In this document: piece after piece, positions 34,720-45,672 of the stretch
Layout of the letters: each line of letters opens with the position of its first letter
Position numbering within the stretch: the first letter of the stretch is position 1
Assembly (NCBI GenBank): GCA_032622095.1
Contig: CP136063.1
Span: forward strand, 119,494,723 to 119,558,722
Source: Siphonodentalium dalli
Lineage: Eukaryota > Mollusca > Scaphopoda > Gadilida > Siphonodentaliidae
Direction of reading: 5' to 3'
Length of the DNA: 64,000 bases
Position numbers and translations under genes: made by a program
Notes under the pieces: generated by a model
The model's database searches: none
Told to the model about the DNA's origin: nothing
Seen by the model: the letters and a program-made list of their open reading frames with translations, nothing else

Positions 34720-37093
34720 GTTAGGCGATGAGTCTTCTAAAAAATGAAAGAAATCCTCTGTATCGGGCAGATATACCCTTGTCAGATGTCAATATTGGAG
34801 GATCCTGAAAAGTCATGTGCTACGGACTGCGTTTTCCTTTATCTCAGAAGTAACCATATTTGACGCACACTGTAACCACTATTTTTGAACAGGTCTGCTC
34901 TACATTTCCATATCTCTTGGCAATTGTAACTTTTTTTGTGGAAACTATATTGAATGGGACAGACTCAATCGTGTTATAATATATACATGAGCCATTCTAA
35001 TATGCAATCCTCTGACGATTCAAGGTCCCTCAGTTTGAATGAATATATGTATCTCTTAAATAGATTGATATAAATATACTTTTAATGCTTTCTTCTATGT
35101 ATCTGTGTTGCTAGATCATTATAGGAATGCCCTGATTTCCATCCCCATATAAATATGACAGTTGAGAAGATATAATTGTTCAAGTGACTTAATTCGGTCA
35201 CCATTTGTCGAGATTGTGAAATTGGAATGCCAAAAACTCCTTAGAACGACATGGAGATGGCTTGGGAGATGACTATATATAACTTTGTTGGATATCGGCG
35301 AATTGAACAATCTTATAAATGCTAGTGAATCTCCTCTCGCCATCCATGACCCAAACGACCCCAAATGTGATTTAATTCATCATATCATTAGAGAAGAACG
35401 TGCATGAATTTGGTGGAATCAGTGCTAAATATATTTGTATCAACTTTGGTGCAACTCCCCTCATGCATGGCTTGAATCGCGACACTTTTGTCATATTTAA
35501 ACCACGCCTATTATACTCATGCATGCATTATATAATGGAGATGATTATATATAAGTTTGGTGGTAATAGGCAACTAAACAAATTCTTATCATACTTATTA
35601 CACCCCCCCATCTATCACACAAACGGCACCAATTTCGCGTCTTTAAATCACACGTTTATATTCCTCGTATCACGGAGAAGAAGAATATATCAATTTGGTC
35701 GAAATCTATGCTAAAAATAGCCCCTCCACTGACACCAACAACGTCACTTTAGAAAATTTTAACCTGCACCATTATCTTACTCGTAAAAAGTTACCCCTGT
35801 TAGACCGCCTTGGTGCCATCTCGATTGTACCCTTAAAGTTATATATAGAACACAGACAGATATTCGCAAATATTTGATTCATTGTATCATTTGAGAAGAA
35901 CGTGTATGAGTTTGATGGTAATTGGCACTAAACATATTTTTATAAGTTTTTGGTGACCCTCCCGTCCCTATTTCGGACTCAAGCGGCGCCACTTTTGACA
36001 TCATTAAACCACACACTTAGATTCATTATAGAGATAAATATATATAAAATTTATGAAAATTGGCGAGTATACAAATTTGTATAAAATTTAGGGCCACCAT
36101 TGCATATCTCTCACCCAAAAGGCACCAATTTGGCGCATTTAAACCACACGATTAGATATTCGTATCACGGAGAAGAATATGTATCAATCAGGTGGAAATC
36201 GGCGCTAAACATATTGTGTATCAATGTTTGTGTCCCTCTCACCATCTAGGCACCCCTGACTCGAATGGCCCCACCTTTGACATCTTTAAACCACACAATT
36301 AGACTCCTGATATCATGGAGATTATTATTTGTAAGTTTGGTGGTAATCCGCGACTAAATTTTTTTTTATCAAATTTAGTTCCCACCCCACCCCACCCCAT
36401 CTCTCACCAAAGCAGCACCAATATGACGTCTTTAAAATCACACGAAAGATTCCTCATATCATGGATAAGAATTGGATCATTTTGGTGGAAATTGGCGCTA
36501 AAAATATTGTGTATCAATTGTTGTGCCCCTCTCCCTTTCAGTGCACACCTGACTCGAATGACGCCACTTTTGACAGCTTTAAGCCACGCCATTAGACACC
36601 TCATACCATGGGGATGAATTTGTATAAGTTTCGTGGCAATCGGCGACTAAACCAATTCTTATCAGATTTAGTACCGACCCACCCCCCCCCCAAATCTCTC
36701 ATCCCAACGACACCAATTTGGCGTCTTTAAATCACACAATAAGATTCCTTGTATCATGGAGAAGATCTCAGAAGAATATGCATAAGTTTGGTGGAATTCG
36801 GCGCTAAAATTATTTTGATCAACTTTGGTGCCCTTCTCCCCTTCCGGTCATCCCTGGGGCGAACGGCGAAAGTTTTGACATATTTAAACCACACGATTAG
36901 ATTCCTCATATTATGGGGATGATTATATATAAGTTTGGTGGCTATCGGCAACAAATTTTTGTTCTGCATCACTTTAGAAAATTCTAATACCCCTATTAGA
37001 CCCCTTTTGTGCCATCTAGGCGGTCCCCTGTGAATTTCTATAGAACACAGACAGACAGACAGACAGACATTCGCAAATATAGATATAGATTGT
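34720..37093 (+). repeat. Minisatellite-bearing element with ~147-bp units and (GACA)n tail, copy 1
   Basis: The head region (34720-35230) matches 47935-48040 and 49970-50125 (TTTAATGCTTTCTTCTA, ATATGACAGTTGAGAAGATA, TCGGTCACCATTTGTCGA). The body is a degenerate tandem array in which the phrase 'cacacgattagattcctc.tatcatggaga' followed by 'ttggtgg.aatcggcg' recurs: AGA-start positions 36154, 36301, 36447, 36594, 36742, 36899, that is steps of 147, 146, 147, 148 and 157. The tail is AACACAGACAGACAGACAG then ATTCGCAAATATAGATATAG. A partial internal tail near 35838-35875 suggests one element inserted in another. Open frames inside are repeat artefacts. Confidence 0.85.
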
Positions 37094-38942
37094 ATACTTT
37101 CAAATTATATATCCAGGTGGTTTATATGCTCAGCTTCGTTCATTCGATATTGCTATTTGATTTATCCGTGAATACGATGCGAATTAGCGAGGACGATGAG
37201 GTGTCAATGGCGTTAGAGTCAACAGGGAAAGACGAAGCAACATCACTGTATTAGAGTCGGAGCCATCGAAAACTTGAGTCGGAGTCAATGAAACACTTTT
37301 AATTTGGTGTTTTATTAACAAAAAAGTAAATACCAGCGGTCAGATGCTCGTTGCCCGTTTATATATAACCATGGGTATATGCGAGAAATACACAATGAGA
37401 ACACACTCCACAGTTTGGATCGATAAGCCTTGCCCTGTGTATTTTGATGTTGCGTTTTTTGACAATCGGTCTTCCGTATCATTTCTACAACACAATTATC
37501 GTCTGACTTGCAGCAAGACGGTGTTACCGTATGATCGCTACGGAAGCGTTTTCATTTAGATAATGGTCAAAATATTGCCGCCGGTGCAGTGTTTTCTCGG
37601 ATAGAAAACAAATAGGCCAATGCCGAAAGCAGAAACTATGTCGCGAGGGGCACCCCTGGTTGAGTCTGGGATATTTTGGTTTAAACATTGTTTATTTATC
37701 CACCAAATATATAATAGTTTCATAATATACATTGAACAAGGGAATACACAAGGAACTGATATAATGGATATGGTAATATGTGATATATCTGGTAGAAAGG
37801 GAGAACGACAGTAAGCACATGGCTTTTCGGGTGTCGTTCTCCCCATGTATCATCAAGGGCCCCTATTATAATATAATTATATAAATCATCATGGAATTTG
37901 ACGATAGTGTCGGGACCGGACATTAGATAGATAATTCGGATATTACATGGGTCCTGGGATTTGTTGGGTATAAAGAATAAGAGGAGAATTTAAGATAAGA
38001 AGACAAAGATGGAGGGGGATGGTGGAGGGAGTGGAATGGAACGGATCTTTCGTTTTATTACATGTTATTTTGTATGATGCTCAATAGACCCCGAAGCCAC
38101 GACAAATAGCTTTCGCGACTGGCTCAACCGATTTCGTGGCTTAGCCGGCTCAGTCCCGACGTTCGTGGCTGACGAAATATGGCGGCTCAGCCAGCTGAGA
38201 TGTTATCAATCAGCGTACTTTCGTTTCCGAAATATTCCTAAGCCCCGGTACTGCCCCCGTTTGTATTAGCGTTTGTGGTGAACCCGTGGAATTCCAGACC
38301 ACACGTAATCTTTTGATGTTGGGCTTTTCCACTATGGCAAAAATACCCACATGGATATACTATGTAGTTTCCCATCTAATCGGTATAAGTTACATTGGGA
38401 CTTCTGTCGACTTCAGACTGCTATCATCACTGGCAACTTGCATCATTGCATGATGAATCCGATAGTAATGATATATAATATTTCAAACTATTTTCTATTC
38501 TCTTCTACCGGTTATGTGCATATATTGACAAATGCCAGCGATGTCTGAGACTGGGTCGTGTCGATATAAACAATTTATACTTTAACCCTTGCAATACCGA
38601 ATGGATTCAGTTGTATGAAAGCATGCATTGGGATAGTCTATTCAACATTGAGGGGCCGGTGTTCTGATAATATAACAACCATGGTGTGTCCATGCATGTA
38701 TGCCAATATTAGGCAATGCGGTTTAGTTCTTTGCTATTCACAGTGCAGTTGAGCTTGACATATAAGCCCATGCACACGGAGCAGCCGTTTTACAATTCCG
38801 GCGGCGGAGATTTTTTTATGTGGCTGGCGTTAGAGATAATATGGCTGGCGGTAGCTTGTGGTCAATATGGCTGGCAGCAGTGCGATGGCGGCTTCGGGCT
38901 CTAATGCTCTAAGATGCTGCTGACCGATTTATAATTAAGCAA
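37094..38942. other. Mostly unique stretch with one repeat head
   Basis: 37330-37400 (CGGTCAGATGCTCGTTGCCC, then CATGGGTATATGCGAGA) recurs inverted at about 54790-54838. A small inverted pair GGGAGAACGAC / GTCGTTCTCCC lies at about 37799-37841. Three TATGGCTGGC phrases occur at about 38819-38880. No gene is supported. Confidence 0.5.
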
Positions 38943-40130
38943 CTAAAATCGTTGTGTGTGGATAATAATTTTTTGGAATTCTTCAAAAATAGTTAGATTC
39001 GTTTGTAGACTCATTGTATCGTCGCCATTGAGGAAAATATAAACTGAGGGTACTATTGCGTCTGGGATCTTTCCAAGAAGAATTTTCCTATGTGAACGGT
39101 AACGCCGACATTGGAATATGTAGTGGTAGCTATCTTCTATTTGGCCATAAACACAGCGATCAGTGACAGAGATATAATTTTGGTATTTGTGCGCGTTTAG
39201 ATCACTACAATAGTTTCTAAGACGTGTGTGGATTACTTGTGCTTTTTTTGTGTAACAATATTTGAAGCGTGAGTTCTTCTTTTTATGACTAGTGTTTATT
39301 GTTGTTCTAATATCGTCGTAATTCACTATGTCGCGTGTGCTCATCGGCAGTGAATTCCAGAGGGCTGCTGTATTTAATATGGATGACCGGTCGTGTGAAT
39401 TGGCGTTAAATGGGGGTAGCCGAAAGTTTTTTGAGTTGCGGGTATTAATTTTCGATACTTCGGATACAAGTGGGGGCACTAAGTTTTGTAGGTACTCCGG
39501 GGCCGAGTTATAAATCATTTTGTGATATAAATAAAGTTTCGAATTTTCACGTCTCTTTTTAGAGTCTCCCAACCTGCTTCAATTTTAAGGTTATTATTAC
39601 TCGTGGATCTGGTACATCCTGTTACGATACGCGCAGCTTCTAGTTGTATATCTTCCAACTTGTCAGATTCTGCTAATGTGCAATTGTCCCAGATAACGTT
39701 TGCGTATTATATGATTGGTCTTACAAGAGTGAAATAACATTTTTCTAGGGTTTCTCTATTAAGAACGTATTTTTGTTTTTGTAGCATAGGTATTCGATAC
39801 CATGCAAGTTTAGATATAGACGCAATATGGGCCTTCCATGAGCAATTGTTTTCAAAACGACACCAAGGTGTTTGTGGTTTGATACTGTGTTTAATGGGAC
39901 ATTGTTCATATATAAGTTTGGGTGATTTAAAGTGTTTTGTTTGCGTGATATGCACATAGCTTCTGATTTACTGGCATTGAATTTTACTAGCCATCTCTTC
40001 GACCATGCTTCCAGTGTGTTTATATCGTTTTTTGCATTATTTTAGCACTTTGTATCGGGTCTTTAATAGGCAGAAATATGGACGTATCGTCAGCAAATAG
40101 TCTAATAATATATGGGATATTTTGCACTTG
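38943..40130 (-). pseudogene. LINE relic: RT catalytic core to C-terminus
   Basis: On the minus strand, from 40130 down: LFADDTSIF (RT motif C, FADD at about 40097-40086), WSKRWLVKFNASKSE, HKHLGVVLK, then after frame changes RETLEKCYFTLVRPII, WDNCTLAESDKL, ARIVTGCTRS, GWETL, KMIYNSAPEYLQNLVPP, ALWNSLP and the C-terminal CVYGQIEDSYHYIFQC knuckle-like motif. It ends at TAA at 38943. The last 209 residues are intact. It is 5'-truncated at about 40130, where C-rich repeat begins. The domain order matches the LINE at 23-27 kb, and the copy keeps the region that is split there. Confidence 0.92.
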
Positions 40131-40231
40131 GGACTTGGCTAGATGGTTTTCGTTGGGGGGTTTCCACCTTGGAATTCCAACTGCACCCCACCCCGTTGAA
40201 CCACACCAAACACACAAGATTGAGTAATTCA

Positions 40232-40395
40232 ATTTTCACCCCCCCCCCCCCCCGTGCATGGGGCTTTGATTTACCCCAAAGGTTCCCTCACAGACTACTA
40301 GATGGTAGACTATTCTAAATTATTTCTAAATGGACCAGTAGTCTTGTGGCCACTAGCCAAGCAGGGGGGGGGGTGAAAAGGATGGTTCGGCCCAG
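40232..40395. mobile_element. Possible small inverted-repeat element with C/G-tract ends
   Basis: TTTTCACCCCCCC on the left and GGGGGGGTGAAAAGG on the right face each other about 140 bases apart, with a CTACTAGATGGTAG palindrome inside. It may be a MITE inserted at the broken edge of the LINE relic. The phrase GGTTCGGCCC then repeats at about 40385 and 40510. Confidence 0.45.
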
Positions 40396-40869
40396 TATGA
40401 GATTAAAAAATCCTAACATCTAGTGGTATAACGCCTTACAAATTTACACCCCGATTTATTTTTTCTTAAAGTAACTCGCAAGGGCACAGGACACACGGGT
40501 CGGACGATGGTTCGGCCCGATGTGAGAACCTTTTGAAAATATGAACATGAAAATTTGACAACCCTAGCATCTAGACTGGCCTCAATCTTTCTAATTCGGG
40601 AAATTTTCAACCTGACACTCACCCTTATGTTTGAAATTTTCCAACTGATGGGCATTTCAGTCCAGAATTTTGCAAATGAAAATTTTTGTCTAAAAACAAC
40701 AAATTCATCAATTAGAAATTGTTGGAAAATCAAACTACGAGAACAATTTCAACCTAATTTTGGTGTGAATTTTCCAACTAATGTTGCATTAGGTTTGACT
40801 ATAGTTTGGGGGTAAGACCACCCCTGCAAAGAATAAATCGTCGGTACTAAATTATGTTGGGTGGCACCC

Positions 40870-41025
40870 GGGGAGGGGTCAGGGAGCTAAATCAACACCA
40901 TTGTCGGTGAGGGATTGCCACCCCCGTCGGTGAGATATACAATGGTCAACCCGGTATCTAAAGCCCACCCCTGTCGGGGAATCGTATAGCCCCTCCATCG
41001 GGGATATCCTGGCGCCACCCCTGTT
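40870..41025 (+). repeat. Degenerate CACCCCTGTCGG tandem motif
   Basis: Four or five irregularly spaced copies of CACCCC(C/T)GTCGG(G/T)GA-like sequence. No coding. Confidence 0.55.
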
Positions 41026-41163
41026 TGAAATCGGATATATATTTTAAAGGAGAAGACCACATATGGGGCAGCAATCAGGGAGGGAATGAGCTATCATGAC
41101 CACAAAACTACACTAAAGACATCCCAATAAACCCAAATTGGATGCAGTCGCATATGTTATATC

Positions 41164-41730
41164 CTAGCAGGGTTACCCGGCGTTGCCCAGGTTAATATGG
41201 TGTGATACCCTTAGCTGTGGATATTTGGTGGGAATTGAGAATACTCTTGCTCTTAAGTTACACGCATTCTCATAAATTGTTTATCCAAATGGATTCACAA
41301 AACGTCATTCTATTACGAGGATTATTCCGCGCTCCGCGTGTATAATGTTTCGCTGTTTCTTAATTACATGGGAGCATGGGCGTTTTATTTATAGAATGGG
41401 AATTTTTGGGCGGATTAAAAGTCGAACTGCGACCCGGAGGCCGAGTCCGGTAAAAGGTGTAGTTGGGAATTTCAATTTCAATTTCAATTGTTATTCGGAT
41501 GCCAAGAAGTGCAAGGCGATTAATTCTATGAGTTGTTCATTCGTGAAACCAATATATTTTATATTCTATAATTACAATCATGGGTATATAATGTATGATC
41601 TTGAGCGCGTTACCATTTCTGACTATGGTGTTCTTGTATGTAGTGGTTCACAAGTTGTCGGAGTCATTGTAATTTTGTTTATCGCGACTAATTCGTCACA
41701 CCAATAAAGAAGTATTTATTTACAAATGTG
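41164..41730 (+). repeat. CTAGCAGGGTTACCCGGCG element, longer copy
   Basis: Shares head, middle and AATAAAGAAGTATTTATT end with 34175-34440 but keeps ~300 more internal bases. A 120-codon open frame (41345-41707) lies within it and has no known motif. It might be a remnant of a protein of the parent element. Confidence 0.8.
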
Positions 41731-41900
41731 CGTACTTCAGTTGCAGTTATACTTATGTTATACACGTATTAACTTGGATGAGAGAATAAAGCATTGAACG
41801 TTAGTTAACACTTTTTTAATAGTACAGTCGATGTGGTTGCAAGCGATGTTTGTTTGTTTTTTTATATATATTTTATAAATTTTAAGCTTTTTATGTTATA

Positions 41901-44900
41901 CTAGGGGGTTGCCCGTCACAAAATGACGGGTATATAAATGTTCTTTGTCATTTTCTAGTGTTCATGGACACATGGAATGGTCATGCTTCTCGTTTTTGTT
42001 ACTTTATGCGCGTTGGAACACTTTATTTCACTAAAACTGTATTTCTACACACCCAGTCTACATATGCGCATTCACATATTGAACGAAACAAATTCAGTAT
42101 ATTATTTAAATACTATGCACCAACTGAAACATACTCAATTCAGGAGCCTTCATTCGGGAGCTTGCTGCACATTCTGAACGGACCCCCCTTGGAACCTGTA
42201 TTCAGCATGCCACCTAATAATCACCTGAACTGCGCGGCCCGTTTGTATGAACACTTTATTTCAATAAAACTGTATTTTTACCCCCACCCCATCTTTCCAA
42301 CCCACATATGGAACGCAACAATCAAAATATTTTACTTTATCTATATATACTAACTGAAACAGGCTCAATTCGGAATCTTACGACCCTTCCTGCGCTTCGC
42401 GCACATTATGATCTTAAACTGCGTGAGCTTCGCGCACATATCTAGGGAGCTTGCAGGACATTTTAAATGGACCTCCTTTGGATCCTGTATTCAGCATGCA
42501 TCATATTGATCACACGCCCTCCACTGCGCGGTCCATTTGTATGAACACTTTATTTCAATAAAACTGTATCCCCCCCCCCCCCCACCGTCATCTCCACAAC
42601 CCAGTATATGCATGCATATATATGGAACGCAACAATCAAGATATTTTACTTAATCTATACTAACTGAAACAGGCTCAATTCGGAACCTTTATTTAGCGGG
42701 GGGGGGGGGGCCTGCAGCCCCTTTGTGAGCTTCGCGCACATAAACTGCGTGCGCTTCGCGCATTGTGATCTTTTAAACATTTATTCTTTTATCAGATTTG
42801 CACTCAACCGAAAGATTAAAAGAGCATTAATTAGCGTCGGCAGTATTGTTTGCACTGTAGGTCCTATTATTAGGCCTGCCCCGGGAATGTGCTTTTTCTA
42901 ACTGAGTTCCGGCGAATTACTGAGTTCACGGTACCCACTGGCGGGAGGTCAGACTGTCCATTCGCCACAAAATGACGGGTATATAAATTGTCTTTGTTAT
43001 TTTCTAGTGTCCGCGTTCATGGACACATGAAATTGTCATGTTTCTCCTTTTTGTTACTGGATGCGCATTGGAACACTTTATTTCACTAAAACTGTATTTC
43101 AACACACCCAGTCCACATATATATGCGCAACGAAACAAAATCAGTATATTATTTAAATACTATGCAACAACTGAAACATACTCAATTCAGGAGCCTACAT
43201 TCGGAAGCTTGCTGCATATTTTGAACGGACCCCCTTTGGAACCTGTATTCAGCATGCCGCCTAATGATCACACGCCTGCACTGCGCGGCCCGTTTGTATG
43301 AACACTTTATTTCAATAAAACTGTATTTTTACCCCCACCCCCATCTCCCCGACCCATGTATATGCATGCACATATGGAACGCAACAATCAAAATATTTTA
43401 CTTTATCTATACTAACTGAAACAGGCTCAATTCGGAATCTTTATTTAGAGGGGATGGGCCTATGTACAGCCCCTTTCTGCGCTTCGCGCACATTATATGA
43501 TCTTAAACTGCGTGATCTTCGCGCACATAAATAGGGAGCTTGCAGCACATTTTAAACGGACCCTGTATTCAACATGCAGCCTATTGATCACACGCCCTGC
43601 ACTGCGTGGCCCATTTGTATGAACACTTTATTTCAATAAAACTGTATTTTTGCCCCCACCATCATCTCCCCAACACACGTATATGCATGCACATATCATG
43701 AATTCCACGAAAAGGCGGCCATTGATACCGATAATGGGTATTTGCATCATTGTCATGTCATCGGGGAATGTTGTTGCTTCTTCTGTATTTCATTATTACT
43801 ATCCAATGAATATATTTTGGAATGGTCATTGCTCTCACTATACAACCTCTTAAACACCAGATATTGTGTGACTGGGGATCAATGATGCGCGCATGCGCAG
43901 TCAACGCATATTTTCATGTGTTGCCAAATAAGGTCAAATGAACCAAAATATCATTTTCAAGCAGCTCAATGGTCATTCTAGGTTAATAGTGGGGCATGTG
44001 TGGAAATGTTATTTTTGTCACATTTCCCATATCACAATCTGCCTCAATTACCATAGTATCCCCTATTTGCACATATATTTTAGTAAAATGACGGTTTAAC
44101 CCCTACCAACAACCCGTTTCTAAGGTAAAAACAGTCGCATAGCAACCGTTGCCATGGAAAGTATTTTCTTGATTGCCCCCATATCTGAAAATAACACGTG
44201 GGACATAATATACAAATGTGCCAAGTTTTATGCTTTTATGACAAAAAACTATACCTAAAAAAATCGCACGGTGATTCCGTCACGCCCGTTGTGTGATTCC
44301 GTCACGGCGAACAAACCGAGTTAACTAGTAATATACACATAAGTGTGTGACAATGCGGCTTTTTTCTGCAAGTATAATGTATCTGCTTTACTAATTGGGA
44401 ACTTTTTCCAGGTCAGCTTGGCTGAATGAGCAGGGTTCTTCAATAGTACGGACCTATACCCTCATATTGATGGCACTTTTTTGGTGATTCCGTCACGGAC
44501 ACAATTTGACCCAGAGTGAGATGATACTTAAATACACATATAGTTGTATATAATCAAACAACTTTGTATAGTATGTACAATGTTTTTTATTTTAAGCGGT
44601 ACCCTACTGGTCATAATTTTAGATTTTATAGGCCACAGAAAAGTGAAATTCCGTAAAATTTGGTGATTCCGTCACGCTGGAATTCATGATATATGGAACG
44701 CAACAATCGAGATATTTTACTTAATCTATACTGACTGAAACAGGCTCAATTCTGAACCTTTATTTAGCGGGGTAGGGGCCTGCAGCCCCTTTATGAGCTT
44801 CGCGCACATTATATGAATTTAAAACGCGTGCGCTTCGCGCATTGTGATCTTTTAAACATTTATTCTTGTATCAGATTTGCACTCAACCGAAAGATTAAAA

Positions 44901-45672
44901 GAGCATTAATTAGCGTCGGCAGTATTGTTTACACTGTAGGCCCTATTATTAGGCCTGTCCCGGGAATGTGCTTTTTTCAACTGAGTTCCGGCGAATTTAC
45001 TGAGTTCACGGTACCCACTGGGTACCGCCTACCCACGTTTTTTCCGGTACTCCTTCGATTCCACACTCAATGCACAACTTTCGTATCAAAGACAGCATTC
45101 TTTACTTGTGTTCAAACCCAACTGGCAAATTAAAATACCATATTAGCACCCATTCCCAACGACGAACGTTCGAGTCTTGGCTCTGCAAACCACTACATCC
45201 ACCCATTCCCAACGACGGTAGAACGTTCGAGTCTTGACTCTACACCCCACTATACATGCACTTCCGCGACAAAATCAACATTCGTTACCTAAATTCACAC
45301 TGAACCTGAACTGACACATTAATTTCCAACAACGCTTTGGTAGAGCGCATGGAAGTTTCGCCTACAATAGCAAAGCAAGTATTGGTTTGTGTTCGACGTC
45401 AATGACGTCATTTCGACAAACGTCATAAGAAATAGTGTCTACTTGAGTGCAAATGCTGCATTTGGGGACCATGTTAGATCTCAGGTTTGCTTTAACCAAT
45501 CGGCGTGAAATTTGGTGAGTCACCTTTTATGACACACTATAGGTCGGGGTACAAATTTGGGCCACATAGGACGCATGGTTGAAAAGTTATAAACGCGCCA
45601 AAAGCGTGACCGAGTTATACACACACAGACAGATACACACACACACAGACGACGGGTTTTATATATATAGAC
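41901..45672 (+). repeat. Hairpin-headed element array, unit 1 (CTAGGGGGTTGCCCGTCAC ... GACGGG tail)
   Basis: The head CTAGGGGGTTGCCCGTCAC continues into a CCCGTCA-CAAAA-TGACGGG hairpin. The tail is CACACACAGACGACGGG then TTTTATATATATAG (to 45671). The body consists of repeated blocks: CACTTTATTTCAATAAAACT, TGGAACGCAACAATC, TATTTTACTT, CTAACTGAAACAGGCTC, and a TGCGC-TTC-GCGCA hairpin. A second, partial head lies at about 42966. A separate element is inserted at 43697-44688. Open frames here are shared between copies and are repeat artefacts. Confidence 0.85.
43697..44688. mobile_element. 992-bp nested element with CATGAATTCCA termini
   Basis: Inverted ends CATGAATTCCA / TGGAATTCATG. It interrupts the array's phrase 'gcacatatatggaacgcaac' (compare 46960-46975); the flanking ATAT on both sides is the likely 4-bp (or longer) target duplication. 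The interior has four copies of GTGATTCCGTCACG at 44271, 44293, 44484 and 44663, the last beside the right end, plus GCGCATGCGC and GTTGCCATGG motifs. No transposase is encoded. Confidence 0.75.

Noticed and set aside
34720-37093. CRISPR-like array
   Set aside because: Units are degenerate, there is no repeat/spacer alternation, and the DNA is eukaryotic.
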